A stretch of DNA of 64,000 nucleotides from assembly GCA_009698815.1 (NCBI GenBank), contig WLPJ01000001.1, forward strand, positions 62,001 through 126,000. Reading direction: 5' to 3'. Below the pieces are notes generated by a model. It worked only from the letters and a program-made list of their open reading frames with translations. It had not been told where the DNA came from and searched no databases. Positions within the stretch are counted from its first letter, which is position 1. The number at the start of each line of letters is the position of its first letter. The translations under genes were made by a program, and so were the position numbers. Source of the stretch: Actinomycetota bacterium (GTDB lineage Bacteria > Actinomycetota > Actinomycetes > Nanopelagicales > Nanopelagicaceae). This document shows positions 1 through 10,021 of the stretch, piece after piece.

Positions 1-483
1 ATTTTTGGCGCAGCCGGCCGACTTGAAGAAATTGCCATAGGTCAAGACTTCACTGCTCTAGTTGATTATGCGCATACTCCTGATGCCGTATCAAATGCGC
101 TGGCTTCGATTCGTGAATTTACGACAGGTAAAGTCATTGCAGTTTTGGGCTGTGGGGGAGACCGCGATCCCATGAAACGTCCGCTCATGGGCCAAGCACT
201 TAATACGAACGCAGATATTGCAATTTTCACCAGCGATAATCCAAGAACCGAAAATCCAGATGCCATTTTGCAAGCGATGACTGCTGGGATAGATATTGCT
301 CAACCATCGCGGATGATTAGTGATCGCGCCGAAGCTATTGCCTATGCAATATCTCTTGCTGGTGCCGGCGATACTGTTGCAGTTCTTGGCAAAGGTCATG
401 AGCTTGGTCAGGAAATAAATGGCAAAACTCTAGATTTTGATGATCGGATTATCATGGCAAAAGCGATCGAGGCTAAGCGATGA
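1..483 (+). CDS. murE: UDP-MurNAc-tripeptide synthetase MurE, 3' part
   Basis: This is the C-terminal 160 residues of the cytoplasmic ligase that adds the third amino acid to UDP-MurNAc-L-Ala-D-Glu. The frame is open from base 1, so the gene starts outside the window; the track ORF at 145 begins at an internal TTG. Visible motifs are VDYAHTPDAV (visible residues 21-30), GCGGDRDPMKRP (about 50-61), SDNPRTENP (about 78-86) and GKGHE near the end. The DNPR motif is the known signature for meso-diaminopimelate, so the wall is predicted to be of DAP type. The TGA stop overlaps the murF ATG by 4 bases, indicating translational coupling inside the dcw operon. Identification is secure. Confidence 0.97.
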   Translation: MFGAAGRLEEIAIGQDFTALVDYAHTPDAVSNALASIREFTTGKVIAVLGCGGDRDPMKRPLMGQALNTNADIAIFTSDNPRTENPDAILQAMTAGIDIAQPSRMISDRAEAIAYAISLAGAGDTVAVLGKGHELGQEINGKTLDFDDRIIMAKAIEAKR

Positions 484-1883
484 TTACCTTACAAGCATCT
501 GAAATCGCAAAGATCGTCGGTGGAGAATTAATCGGCGATGATGTATCCGTCATCGCACCACCAGTTTTTGATTCAAGTAGCGCAACCCCGGGTTCGATCT
601 TTCTTGCCCTAAAGGGTGAGAAGGCAGATGGCCATACTTATATAGATGCAGCCTTTGCACATGGTGCGGTGCTAGCCCTTGTGACAGTGCCTTCGGCAAA
701 GCGTTGCATAGTTGTAAAAGATGTTTTGGCCGCCCTAAATAAGTTAGCTGCGCATGTGCGTGGAGCCCTGCCAGGTATGACAGTAATTGCAATCACGGGT
801 TCACAAGGCAAGACAACCACCAAAGATTTATTGCAACATATCTTGGAATCTGTTGGAAGTACGGTGGCTCCGCAAGGCAATTTTAATAACGAACTCGGAA
901 CACCGATTACTCTCTTACAATGCGATGCAAGCACCAAGTTTTGTATATTGGAAATGGGCGCGCGCCATCTAGGTGACATCGCCGCACTCTCCCAGATGGC
1001 TAAGCCAAATATCGGAGTCGTCTTACGTGTCGGTACTGCCCATATTGGCGAATTTGGATCTGCCGAAGCAGTTGCTACGGCGAAATCAGAGCTGATTTCT
1101 TCACTTGATAACTCAGCAGTTGCGATCCTTGGTCAGTACGACCCGTTTACTCAAAAAATGCAATCTCTTCACGATGGAAAGATAATTACTTTCGGTGAAA
1201 GCACTTCTGCCAATGTGCGCGCCACAGATATTGAAATTCGCGAAGGTCGCCCACATTTTGACTTGGTAACTTCGGCCGGCCGCGCAGCAGTTGGACTTCG
1301 CATCGTTGGTATCCATCAAGTGGCTAACGCTCTTGCCGCCGCTGCAGTTGCGACCACATTAGGTGCGTCAATTGATTTAATCGCAGGAGCCCTTTCCACG
1401 GCAGAACTTCACAGCAAGTGGCGTATGGAAATTTCTGAGATAACCGGGGTGGTTTTAATAAATGATTCCTACAACTCGAGTCCAGAATCTGCCGAAGCTG
1501 CGCTAAGAACGCTAGTTCTTTTTGCGCAAGAACGCGGCGGCCAATCGTGGGCCTTTCTGGGAAAGATGCACGAACTCGGCGCGTCATCACGAGATCGACA
1601 TGCGGGTATTGGCACCCTTGCCTCAGAGTTAGGAATTGATCACCTGGTCTGCGTCGCAGCCCCAGAATACGCAGATGAGATCGGCACTGATTGCGCAATG
1701 GATGTTCATCTCTTGGAAGGTAAGTCTGAAGCGCTAGCACTGGTAACACAGATGAGGCCGGGAGATGTGATTTTAGTGAAGGCATCTCGCGCTGAAACTT
1801 TTGAAGAGATTGCGCAAGGTATAACTGATCAACTTGAGAAGATGCTTATAAACGTTGACGAAGGGGAGAGTGAATTAAGATGA
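480..1883 (+). CDS. murF: UDP-MurNAc-tripeptide--D-Ala-D-Ala ligase MurF
   Basis: MurF adds D-Ala-D-Ala to the UDP-MurNAc-tripeptide in an ATP-dependent cytoplasmic step, completing the pentapeptide. The 467-residue length is normal for the family. The Mur-ligase N-terminal domain covers about residues 20-90. The ATP-binding P-loop [10 protein letters not shown] is at about 107-116, followed by FNNELGTP and the substrate motif [10 protein letters not shown] in the C-terminal half. The start ATG lies inside the murE stop (ATGA) and its own stop overlaps mraY in the same way, so no separate promoter is expected here. Confidence 0.97.
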   Translation: MITLQASEIAKIVGGELIGDDVSVIAPPVFDSSSATPGSIFLALKGEKADGHTYIDAAFAHGAVLALVTVPSAKRCIVVKDVLAALNKLAAHVRGALPGMTVIAITGSQGKTTTKDLLQHILESVGSTVAPQGNFNNELGTPITLLQCDASTKFCILEMGARHLGDIAALSQMAKPNIGVVLRVGTAHIGEFGSAEAVATAKSELISSLDNSAVAILGQYDPFTQKMQSLHDGKIITFGESTSANVRATDIEIREGRPHFDLVTSAGRAAVGLRIVGIHQVANALAAAAVATTLGASIDLIAGALSTAELHSKWRMEISEITGVVLINDSYNSSPESAEAALRTLVLFAQERGGQSWAFLGKMHELGASSRDRHAGIGTLASELGIDHLVCVAAPEYADEIGTDCAMDVHLLEGKSEALALVTQMRPGDVILVKASRAETFEEIAQGITDQLEKMLINVDEGESELR

Positions 1884-2938
1884 GAGAAATTCTAATTGCT
1901 GGATCTATCGCCCTCTTCTTTTCACTTTTTGGTACTCCGGCTCTAATTCGATTTTTGGCTCGCCGGGGTTATGGTCAAATCATTAGAGATGACGGACCTT
2001 CATCGCATCACACTAAACGTGGAACGCCAACCATGGGCGGAATTATTATCATCTTCGCGGCGGCGCTAGGTTATTTCACTGCTCACTTGTTGACTCGAAA
2101 TGTAATTAGTACGTCAGCCCTGTTAGTCCTAGCTCTTATGGCATCACTCGGATTTGTTGGATTCTTGGATGATTGGTTAAAGGTCTCACGGCAGAAATCG
2201 CTCGGCCTTAACGCTAAACAGAAAATTTTTGGACAGGTTATCTGTGCCGCAGCCTTTGGTTATGCCGGCATAAATTTTCCAGATCGCGATGGACTTACTC
2301 CAATTTCGCAAAATCTCTCAACTGTTCGCGATACTTCAATTGTTCTCGGAACTTTTCTAGTCATAATTTGGGTAGTGCTGATGGTCACCGCAACTAGCAA
2401 CGGTGTAAATCTGACAGATGGCTTGGATGGTTTAGCAACAGGTGCTGCGGTAATGACATTTATCGCCTTTATTTTGATTGGTGTTTGGCAATTTGGTCAA
2501 AGCTGTGCGGTGGCACCTGGAGCAAATTGTTACTTAGTAAGAGATCCACTTGATTTAGCAGTGTTATCAGCTGCCCTTGCGGGTTCTTGTGCTGGATTTT
2601 TATGGTGGAATGCATCTCCTGCCAAGATTTTTATGGGCGATACCGGTTCTCTTGCCTTAGGCGGGGCACTTGCTGGCATTGCAACATCCTTACGGATTGA
2701 ACTTTTGTTGATTCCACTTGGTGGACTCTTCGTAATTATCAGTGCATCTGTAATCTTGCAGGTTGCCTACTTCAAATTAACTGGCGGCAAGCGCATCTTT
2801 AAGATGGCCCCGCTCCAACATCATTTTGAACTCATAGGTTGGGGAGAAGTAACAATCGTTCTGCGCTTCTGGATAATTGCAGGGCTTTGTGTTGCAGCTG
2901 GACTTGGACTTTTCTACGCCCAGTGGGTAAATAGTTAA
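1880..2938 (+). CDS. mraY: Phospho-N-acetylmuramoyl-pentapeptide-transferase MraY
   Basis: MraY moves phospho-MurNAc-pentapeptide onto undecaprenyl phosphate to form lipid I in the membrane. The 352-residue protein has about ten hydrophobic segments. Family motifs are [18 protein letters not shown] (residues 37-54), FLDDWLK (about 95-101), [15 protein letters not shown] (about 174-188) with the metal-binding aspartates, [11 protein letters not shown], and the histidine-rich [11 protein letters not shown] near the C terminus. It overlaps murF by an ATGA junction and is followed 12 bases later by murD. This is a normal dcw member with nothing unusual. Confidence 0.97.
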   Translation: MREILIAGSIALFFSLFGTPALIRFLARRGYGQIIRDDGPSSHHTKRGTPTMGGIIIIFAAALGYFTAHLLTRNVISTSALLVLALMASLGFVGFLDDWLKVSRQKSLGLNAKQKIFGQVICAAAFGYAGINFPDRDGLTPISQNLSTVRDTSIVLGTFLVIIWVVLMVTATSNGVNLTDGLDGLATGAAVMTFIAFILIGVWQFGQSCAVAPGANCYLVRDPLDLAVLSAALAGSCAGFLWWNASPAKIFMGDTGSLALGGALAGIATSLRIELLLIPLGGLFVIISASVILQVAYFKLTGGKRIFKMAPLQHHFELIGWGEVTIVLRFWIIAGLCVAAGLGLFYAQWVNS

Positions 2939-2950
2939 GCAGGATGGGCG

Positions 2951-4336
2951 ATGCCAATTAAATTCTCAGGCCAGCGGATTCTTATCCTGGGTGCAGGCGT
3001 TACTGGACTTGTTGTCGCCAGGTCAATTTCTAAACGCGGGGCGCGGATTTCGATCGCTGATGATCAAATCAGCGCTGTAGATGGTTTCGATGTCGCTCCT
3101 TCGAATTCATATGATGTTAAGAACTTTGATGCGGTAATAGTTTCGCCAGGATGGAGACCGGATCACCCGCTGATAAGCAATGCGATCTCGGCCGGTATAA
3201 AGATCATGAATGAGATCGATCTGGCGTGGTCTTTACGAGCGTATCTGGCGCCAAATCAAAGATGGATTGCTTTGACAGGGACAAATGGAAAGACAACTAC
3301 CGTTGAAATGACTGCTGCAATGCTGCGCGAAGGAGGAATATCTGCAGTTGCTTGTGGAAACGTTGGGACAACAGTTCTCGAATCTGTAGAAAGTTCCGAA
3401 AATTATGATGTCTTAGTTTTAGAACTTTCATCTTTTCAATTGCACTGGCTACGTGAAGCAACCTTTGTTGCAGCTGCGATATTAAATATTGCAGCTGATC
3501 ATGTCGACTGGCACGGAGATTTTGAGAGTTATGCCGCAGCGAAGATGTCGATTCTAGATCGCGCAAGCACTGGAGTATTTAACGCTGGTGACCCTGAAGT
3601 CTTAACCAGAACCGCTGGTTGGCAAGGGCGCAAAGTTTTCTACTCGTTAGGTACTCCTGAAGCGGGAGAATTAGGAGTGGTTGAAGAGCTGCTCGTTGAT
3701 CGGGCTTTCGTAGCCGATCCGCACGAGGCGTTTATATTGGCAGACGTAGTAGATGTCTTTCCCACGGTGCCACACAGCGTCTCAAATGCTCTGGCCGCAG
3801 CTGGGTTAGCTCGCACTATCGGCGTTGACCATCAATCAATTCAACGAGCGATCCGCAATTTCAAGCCAGGACGTCATCGCATCGAAACGATTCTCGTAAA
3901 AAATGAAATCACTTGGATTGATGATTCCAAGGCAACTAATCCTCACGCAGCGGCGGCTTCGCTATTAGGTACTCTCTCTGCGATCTGGATCGCTGGTGGC
4001 TTAGCGAAGGGCGCACAGATGGATCAGTTGGTAGAGCGTTGCAAATCCAGAATCAAAGCGGCGATATTGATCGGAACTGATCGCGAATTAATTGCGGCTG
4101 AACTTCGTCGTCAAGTGCCCGGGGTTGAAATTGTTTATATTGAAACTGATTCTGCTTATGTAAAAGGTGGAGCCAATAATTCATTAATGGAGGCCGTTGT
4201 TTCGGCGGCAAAATCGCGGGCAAGTGCGGGAGACACAGTATTGCTAGCCCCGGCATGTGCATCAATGGATCAATTTATTTCCTATGCCGATCGGGGCGAT
4301 CGTTTTGCGGCAGCCGTAATTAAGGAGAACTCGTGA
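2951..4336 (+). CDS. murD: UDP-MurNAc-L-alanine--D-glutamate ligase MurD
   Basis: MurD adds D-glutamate to UDP-MurNAc-L-Ala in the cytoplasm. The 461-residue protein has an N-terminal Rossmann-like domain (ILILGAGVTGL, residues 10-20), the ATP-binding GTNGKTTT at about 110-117, NIAADHVDWHG in the central domain, and WIDDSKATNPHA near the start of the C-terminal domain. These are the hallmarks of the family. The start ATG follows a GATGGGCG stretch after the mraY stop. The stop overlaps the ftsW GTG start (GTGA), so ftsW translation is probably coupled. Confidence 0.96.
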   Translation: MPIKFSGQRILILGAGVTGLVVARSISKRGARISIADDQISAVDGFDVAPSNSYDVKNFDAVIVSPGWRPDHPLISNAISAGIKIMNEIDLAWSLRAYLAPNQRWIALTGTNGKTTTVEMTAAMLREGGISAVACGNVGTTVLESVESSENYDVLVLELSSFQLHWLREATFVAAAILNIAADHVDWHGDFESYAAAKMSILDRASTGVFNAGDPEVLTRTAGWQGRKVFYSLGTPEAGELGVVEELLVDRAFVADPHEAFILADVVDVFPTVPHSVSNALAAAGLARTIGVDHQSIQRAIRNFKPGRHRIETILVKNEITWIDDSKATNPHAAAASLLGTLSAIWIAGGLAKGAQMDQLVERCKSRIKAAILIGTDRELIAAELRRQVPGVEIVYIETDSAYVKGGANNSLMEAVVSAAKSRASAGDTVLLAPACASMDQFISYADRGDRFAAAVIKENS

Positions 4337-5511
4337 GTAAAGCAGGAGAAAGATTTCTAGCAAAGCCCGTCAATAACTTTTACATTCTTGCGATCAGCGC
4401 TCTTTCACTATCAATAATTGGACTGGTAATGGTCTTTTCGGCTTCTTCGATTCACGCCCTTGATACCCGGGGAAGCGCCGTTGCTATCGTCTCGCGTCAG
4501 TTCGCATTTTTTGTAATCTCAATACCAGTTGCCATATTTCTATCACAACGCTCATTGGCACAGTGGCGTTTGTTAGCTAGGTTTGGGCTCTTGTTATCGG
4601 CAATAATTCTCTTGATTTTGCAAATTCCAGGTGTTGGCAAAACCGTAAATGGAAATACCAACTGGATTGCTCTGCCTTTCGTTGATGTACAACCAAGTGA
4701 ATTGGCTAAGTTCTTACTAATTCTTTGGGCTGGATATATGTTGTCCAACGAAGAGCGCACCGGTAAATCGCGGGTAAATGTCTTTGCGCTCATTGGTCCT
4801 GGTTTCGCACTTGTTATGGTGTTGGTAATGCTCGGTAATGACTTGGGAACAACCTGTGTAATCGCAGCGATTCTTGGTGGAATGCTATTTGTTTCAGGTA
4901 TTGAACTCCGCGTCTTCGGATCCTTGATCGCCATCGGCGCAGTCGCTTTTGCTGGCCTAATTGCAACTGCTAGTTATCGCCTTGACCGTGTTCTCGTTGT
5001 TCTAGATCCATTTGCGGCCGAGGATTATAAGAATGCTGGTTGGCAACCAGCCCATAGTTTATTGGGCTTAGCAACGGGTGGAATATTCGGAGTTGGGTTA
5101 GGTGGCAGCCGACAAAAATGGGGCAACTTAGCAGAAGCGCATACCGATTTTATCTTCGCTGTTATTGGTGAAGAGTTAGGTTTGCTTGGAACGCTGGTAG
5201 TTCTCTTCTTATTGGCTGCAATAATTTATTCAATCTTCAAGATAGCACTGCGTTGCAAAGATCCAATGTCACGTTATGTGGGTTCAGGCATTGGATGTTG
5301 GATAGCAATTCAAACTATTCTCAACGTTGGATCTGCCACTAGCGTTCTGCCTGTAGTTGGAGTGACTCTGCCCTTTGTCTCATATGGCGGTTCAGCGTTA
5401 ATTTCGCTCTATCTTGGTTTGGGATATGTATTTGGAAGCGCGCTACGTGATCCGGAAGTGAAAGTTGAACTACAAAAGGCTATTGAACGGCGTAGATTAC
5501 GCACATCATGA
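4333..5511 (+). CDS. ftsW: Septal peptidoglycan polymerase FtsW (SEDS family)
   Basis: FtsW is the SEDS-family glycan polymerase that works with the septal transpeptidase FtsI. The 392 residues show about ten transmembrane segments and the family stretches GNTNWIALPF, VQPSELAKF (about residues 116-134) and VTLPFVSYGGSALIS near the C terminus. It starts at GTG overlapping the murD stop, with AAGGAG just upstream. RodA is the close paralogue. Position between murD and murG in the dcw cluster decides for FtsW. The stop overlaps murG by ATGA. Confidence 0.95.
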   Translation: MSKAGERFLAKPVNNFYILAISALSLSIIGLVMVFSASSIHALDTRGSAVAIVSRQFAFFVISIPVAIFLSQRSLAQWRLLARFGLLLSAIILLILQIPGVGKTVNGNTNWIALPFVDVQPSELAKFLLILWAGYMLSNEERTGKSRVNVFALIGPGFALVMVLVMLGNDLGTTCVIAAILGGMLFVSGIELRVFGSLIAIGAVAFAGLIATASYRLDRVLVVLDPFAAEDYKNAGWQPAHSLLGLATGGIFGVGLGGSRQKWGNLAEAHTDFIFAVIGEELGLLGTLVVLFLLAAIIYSIFKIALRCKDPMSRYVGSGIGCWIAIQTILNVGSATSVLPVVGVTLPFVSYGGSALISLYLGLGYVFGSALRDPEVKVELQKAIERRRLRTS

Positions 5512-6590
5512 AAATAGTCTTTGCGGGCGGCGGAACTGCAGGCCATATAGAACCTGCACTCGCAGTGGCGCGGCTCTGGCGGCAAAACCATCCGGGTGAT
5601 GAACTGCAATTTATTGGAACGGCGAGCGGTTTAGAGAATCAATTAGTACCAGCAGCGGGATTTAAATTAAGCCACATCCCTAAGGTGGTAATTCCTAGAA
5701 AATTATCTCCCAAACTACTCAAGGTTCCATTTACTCTATCCAACTCCTTTCTTGCAGCGCGTAAGCTTTTAAATGGCGCCGATCTCTTGATTGGCTTCGG
5801 GGGATATGTCTCAGCGCCGGCTTACCTGGCCGCCAAATCACTTGGCATTTCTTTTGTAGTGCATGAAGCAAATGCCAGACCAGGTTTTGCAAATCGTTTA
5901 GGTGCCCGCCTTAGCCCATATTCTGCGATCTCCCAGCCTGTTCAATCAGGTGCGCTGCAAAACGCCTTAGTGACCGGGATTCCCTTGCGCGCAGATGTTG
6001 CCACTGCCCTCGTAAATAGTGCAGGTGACTGGACAGGCGCGCGCGCCAGGGCCAAGAGCGCTCTAGGTTTTTCATCAACCGATCCTTTAGTACTTGCCTT
6101 CTTTGGTTCTCAAGGTTCAGTTGCGCTAAATCAAGTAATTGCGCAGTCCCTGCCATCACTGCTCGCCAACGGTTCTCAACTGCTGCATGCGGTTGGCAAG
6201 TTAAATGCTCTGCCTCCAATGCAGGAGCGCTACAAATCGACGGCATATATTGAAGATATGGCGACGGCGTATTTAGCAGCTGATTTAATTATTAGTCGCA
6301 GCGGCGCAATTTCATGTTCAGAAGTAAATGCTCTTGGGAAATACGCTTTATTTATCCCGCTGCCAATTGGTAACGGAGAACAGAGTTTTAATGCCAACTC
6401 ATTGGTGTCGCAAGGCAGAGCCGAAGTTCTCCAGCAGGACAAATTCACTTCTGCTTGGCTTAAATCAAATATTAACCGTCTATTAACTCTTGCTGCCTCA
6501 TCTAGAGATGCTGGATCAGATACTGATTCGTTAGCAACTGAAAAAATTGTTGATTACATGCAATACGCCTTGAAAAGTCAGGTGCGCTAA
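5508..6590 (+). CDS. murG: Lipid II synthase MurG (GlcNAc transferase)
   Basis: MurG transfers GlcNAc from UDP-GlcNAc to lipid I on the inner membrane face, producing lipid II. The 360-residue length is typical. The N-terminal glycine-rich loop is AGGGTAGHIEPALA (residues 5-18), the acceptor region has GFGGYVSAPAYLAA (about 94-107) and VVHEANARPGFANR, and the C-terminal donor site has ISRSGAISCSEVNALG (about 261-276). The stop and the murC start share one base (TAATG), a common coupling arrangement. Confidence 0.96.
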   Translation: MKIVFAGGGTAGHIEPALAVARLWRQNHPGDELQFIGTASGLENQLVPAAGFKLSHIPKVVIPRKLSPKLLKVPFTLSNSFLAARKLLNGADLLIGFGGYVSAPAYLAAKSLGISFVVHEANARPGFANRLGARLSPYSAISQPVQSGALQNALVTGIPLRADVATALVNSAGDWTGARARAKSALGFSSTDPLVLAFFGSQGSVALNQVIAQSLPSLLANGSQLLHAVGKLNALPPMQERYKSTAYIEDMATAYLAADLIISRSGAISCSEVNALGKYALFIPLPIGNGEQSFNANSLVSQGRAEVLQQDKFTSAWLKSNINRLLTLAASSRDAGSDTDSLATEKIVDYMQYALKSQVR

Positions 6591-7984
6591 TGCCCAATAA
6601 AGACAGAGCCCTTAACAATTGGATCGGTAAGCGCCTGCACTTTGTAGGCATTGGTGGAGCAGGGATGAGCGGTCTAGCCCGCATTGCCTTGTCTCACGGA
6701 ATAACAGTTACTGGTTCAGATGCTAAAGATTCAACTGTGTTAAGTGCTCTGCAAGCCCTTGGCGCAGAGGTGCATGCCGCGCATAGGGGCGAACAAGTAG
6801 ATGGTGCAGATTTTGTCGTGTTCTCAACTGCAATAAGCGCAACGAATGTCGAGTTAATTCGCGCCCGGGAATTGAATTTGCCAATCCTCACTCGCGCACA
6901 GGCGCTGGCGACTTTGATGTCGGATTCGCGCAGCGTTGCAGTTGCAGGTACACATGGAAAGACGACCACCTCATCGATGCTCACCGTTGCATTGCAAGCC
7001 TGCGGACTGGATCCTTCCTTTGCAATCGGCGGCACGCTGACTTCTTCGGGCTCGAATGCGCACCGCGGAACAGGTGATTTATTTATAGCTGAAGCAGATG
7101 AATCTGATGGATCATTTATCGAATACCACCCAAATGCAGCAATAGTTACAAATGTTGAGCACGATCACGTTGATTTCTTTGCAACAGCTGCCGATGTAAC
7201 CAAAGCCTTTTCTGAATTTGCTGATTCAATTTCACGGAATGGATTTCTTGTCTACTGCGCCGACGATGCCGGTTCTTCGCGGTTAGCCACAACAGTCACT
7301 GAAATAAAGACGATTTCTTACGGTACGACAGAGGGCTCAGACTTATTTATCGACTCAGTTAACTTATTGCCGATGGGCTCAACCTCGCGCGTTATTTGGA
7401 ACGGTCGAACCATCGGCACAATGTCACTTCAGGTACCCGGGCTACACAATGTATTAAATGCTGGCGCAGCGCTAGCTATGGCGTTAGCTCTAGGAGCTCC
7501 TGCCGCGGAAGCGCTAAATGGCTTAGCAAGTTTTCATGGCACGGGCCGTCGTTTTGAATTAAAGGCAACGGTCCATGGAATCCGCGTTATCGATGATTAT
7601 GGACACCACCCAACCGAGATTGATGTAACTCTAACTGCAGCTAAACGTTACGCCGGAGATGGTCGGGTTCTAGTTGTTTTCCAGCCACATCGATATTCAC
7701 GTACCCAAGCATTTATGAATGAGTTTGCCCGAGCCTTATCAATTGCGGATGAAGTTGTACTACTAGAGATATATGCGGCAAGTGAAGCGCCAATTACAGG
7801 AGTTACTTCCGAGACTATTGCGGTGCAGATGGAGCATGGACGTTTTATTCCTAATTTTCTGGAAGCATCTGACTGGGTAATAGATAACGCCAAACCCGGT
7901 GATGTAATCATCACACTCGGTGCCGGCGATGTTAATTCACTCGCTCCAATTATTAGTGACGGACTGGCCCGCCGTTTTAATTAG
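6590..7984 (+). CDS. murC: UDP-N-acetylmuramate--L-alanine ligase MurC
   Basis: MurC adds L-alanine to UDP-MurNAc, the first peptide-forming step. The 464-residue protein opens with the Rossmann motif HFVGIGGAGMSGLA (about 17-30), has the ATP P-loop GTHGKTTTSS at about 120-129, EADESDGSF and NVEHDHVD in the catalytic domain, and DDYGHHPTEI at about 325. It begins at the base where murG ends and is followed after 11 bases by ftsQ. The gene is complete and unremarkable. Confidence 0.97.
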   Translation: MPNKDRALNNWIGKRLHFVGIGGAGMSGLARIALSHGITVTGSDAKDSTVLSALQALGAEVHAAHRGEQVDGADFVVFSTAISATNVELIRARELNLPILTRAQALATLMSDSRSVAVAGTHGKTTTSSMLTVALQACGLDPSFAIGGTLTSSGSNAHRGTGDLFIAEADESDGSFIEYHPNAAIVTNVEHDHVDFFATAADVTKAFSEFADSISRNGFLVYCADDAGSSRLATTVTEIKTISYGTTEGSDLFIDSVNLLPMGSTSRVIWNGRTIGTMSLQVPGLHNVLNAGAALAMALALGAPAAEALNGLASFHGTGRRFELKATVHGIRVIDDYGHHPTEIDVTLTAAKRYAGDGRVLVVFQPHRYSRTQAFMNEFARALSIADEVVLLEIYAASEAPITGVTSETIAVQMEHGRFIPNFLEASDWVIDNAKPGDVIITLGAGDVNSLAPIISDGLARRFN

Positions 7985-7995
7985 CGGAGTAATCT

Positions 7996-8685
7996 ATGAA
8001 AGTTAAGTCACCACGAACTCTGATTGCTAGCGCTTTGGCGATCTTAATTTTTGGTGGGGGATCCTATATTCTGGGATGGTCGAACCTTTTAACAGTGCGT
8101 AGTATCGCAATCACCGGTGCTCCCACTGAGCAATCTAAAGAGATAATTACCCGCTCACTTGATTTACAGATCGGCGAGAAGTTGGCGCGAGTAGATCCAC
8201 GTGCTATCTCTGCCAGATTGACTGCAAATAACTGGATCCAATCATCACAAGTCTCACGCAATTGGCTAAATGGAAAAGTTGCAATATCCATAACCTCTCG
8301 CACACCAGTAGCGCTTTACACCGAACCTGGCCAACCTCAAGTGGCACTTGATGCTTCTGGAAAAACATTTACTCTGCCAGCAGATCTGCCAGATGGGCTT
8401 CCGAAAGTCTCTGCGACTTCTGTGGCCAGCGGCTTAGCTGCGATAAAAGTCTTCACTGAATTACCTACAGAATTTAGCGCCAACATAGATCGGCTCAGCG
8501 CGGCTCGACCAAGTAACCTCTTAATTTACGGCGTATTTTCAGGGCGAGATATGCGAATAATTTGGGGCGACGGATTAGATACAGATTTGAAAATAAAAGT
8601 AATCAAGGCGCTGCTCGATCAACCTGAAAATAAATCGATTCGAATGATTGATGTAACCGCACCACATGCACCAATCGTGAAGTGA
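7996..8685 (+). CDS. ftsQ: Cell division protein FtsQ (POTRA domain)
   Basis: FtsQ is a bitopic divisome protein linking early and late septal components. The 229 residues begin with a short basic cytoplasmic tail, one membrane segment (about 9-27), then a POTRA domain starting near VRSIAITGAP and running through RVDPRAISARLTANNWIQ, followed by the FtsQ domain. Sequence conservation is low, as usual for the family, so position after murC and before ftsZ supports the call. A GGAG-containing stretch precedes the ATG. It is followed by a 157-base AT-rich gap that carries the likely ftsZ promoter. Confidence 0.9.
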   Translation: MKVKSPRTLIASALAILIFGGGSYILGWSNLLTVRSIAITGAPTEQSKEIITRSLDLQIGEKLARVDPRAISARLTANNWIQSSQVSRNWLNGKVAISITSRTPVALYTEPGQPQVALDASGKTFTLPADLPDGLPKVSATSVASGLAAIKVFTELPTEFSANIDRLSAARPSNLLIYGVFSGRDMRIIWGDGLDTDLKIKVIKALLDQPENKSIRMIDVTAPHAPIVK

Positions 8686-8747
8686 ATTTGAGTGAATTGC
8701 AGATAGAAATTTCATTAACAAATAAAATAAATAGTATGAGTCGGTCT

Positions 8748-8776
8748 TTGCTTTCGCGCTCGTAACGCCATACGTT
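8748..8776 (+). promoter_or_regulatory. Candidate ftsZ promoter
   Basis: TTGCTT and TACGTT are separated by 17 bases, fitting a sigma70-like -35 box and an actinobacterial TANNNT -10 box. Transcription would start near 8783, about 60 bases before the ftsZ GTG, which has a perfect AAGGAGG at 8831-8837. This gap is the only sizeable one in the dcw cluster here, so an extra ftsZ promoter is expected, but the assignment is by eye. Confidence 0.35.
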
Positions 8777-8842
8777 GCCCTCATTAAAGAGAGTAGAAAT
8801 GTAATTCTCAAGTAGAGGTTTACAGTTCTAAAGGAGGAACTT

Positions 8843-9973
8843 GTGGCTGCACCACAGAATTATTTAGCCGTTATCAAAGTTGTTGGAATTGGTGGCGGTG
8901 GAGTTAACGCAATCAATCGCATGATTGATGTCGGATTAAAAGGCGTTGAGTTCATTGCAATAAATACTGATGCACAACATTTGTTGATGAGTGATGCCGA
9001 TGTGAAATTAGATATTGGTCGCACGTCAACGAAAGGTCTTGGTGCCGGTGCTGCTCCTGAAAAGGGACGTCAAGCTGCAATTGATCACACAGAAGATATT
9101 GAAGAAATTTTACGTGGTGCAGATATGGTTTTCATTACCGCTGGTGAAGGTGGTGGTACCGGAACAGGTGGCGCACCAATCGTTGCAAAGATTGCGCGCG
9201 ATCTCGGCGCTTTAACTATTGGCGTCGTAACTCGGCCATTCTCATTCGAAGGGAAAATTCGATCAGCACAGGCAGATGAAGGAATCGAACTCTTACGTGC
9301 TGAAGTTGATACTCTGATAGTTATTCCTAATGATCGGTTATTAGCAATTTCAGATCGCAGCATCACAGCAGTAGATGCATTCAAGAGCGCAGATCAAGTT
9401 CTACTATCTGGCGTTCAAGGTATTACCGAAATTATTACCCAACCTGGCTTAATCAATCTCGACTTTGCAGATGTTAAAACTGTAATGACAGATGCTGGAT
9501 CTGCGTTGATGGGTATCGGATCTGCGCGTGGAGAAAATCGCGCCACCCGCGCCGCTGAACTTGCAATCTCTAGTCCGCTGCTTGAAGCATCAATTGATGG
9601 AGCCATGGGTGTTCTACTTTCAGTTGCTGGTGGTTCTGATCTTGGACTCTTTGAAATTAACGAAGCGTGCGAGCTTGTCCAATCAGCAGCTCATCCAGAT
9701 GCCCGCATTATCTTCGGAACAACTATCGACGACGCCCTCGGTGATGAAGTTCGCGTAACAGTTATCGCAGCTGGTTTCGACGGTGGAGAACCTAAGAAAG
9801 TTCATGTTCCAATAATCGATAAATCAACGCTGACCGGAATTGCAGATCCAATTCCTTCTAACGATCCGATTTCAGTGGCGCTAGAGCTAGATGGTTCCTC
9901 ACCTCGCAAGCGTGTTACCTTTGAAGACCTCGTCGCTGAAGATGAGATCGACGTTCCTGACTTTATGAAGTAA
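8843..9973 (+). CDS. ftsZ: Cell division GTPase FtsZ
   Basis: FtsZ is the tubulin-like GTPase that polymerises into the Z ring. The 376 residues start at GTG with a perfect AAGGAGG six bases upstream. The N-terminal GTPase domain has [15 protein letters not shown] (13-27), the tubulin signature [12 protein letters not shown] (101-112) and VIPNDRLL. The C-terminal activation domain follows, then a linker and the end peptide [10 protein letters not shown], which resembles the actinobacterial peptide that binds partners such as SepF. SepF is encoded three genes downstream. Confidence 0.98.
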   Translation: MAAPQNYLAVIKVVGIGGGGVNAINRMIDVGLKGVEFIAINTDAQHLLMSDADVKLDIGRTSTKGLGAGAAPEKGRQAAIDHTEDIEEILRGADMVFITAGEGGGTGTGGAPIVAKIARDLGALTIGVVTRPFSFEGKIRSAQADEGIELLRAEVDTLIVIPNDRLLAISDRSITAVDAFKSADQVLLSGVQGITEIITQPGLINLDFADVKTVMTDAGSALMGIGSARGENRATRAAELAISSPLLEASIDGAMGVLLSVAGGSDLGLFEINEACELVQSAAHPDARIIFGTTIDDALGDEVRVTVIAAGFDGGEPKKVHVPIIDKSTLTGIADPIPSNDPISVALELDGSSPRKRVTFEDLVAEDEIDVPDFMK

Positions 9974-10021
9974 AAGTGGCGCACTCCATTTGCGAGTGAA
10001 CAACTAACTTACGAACAAACT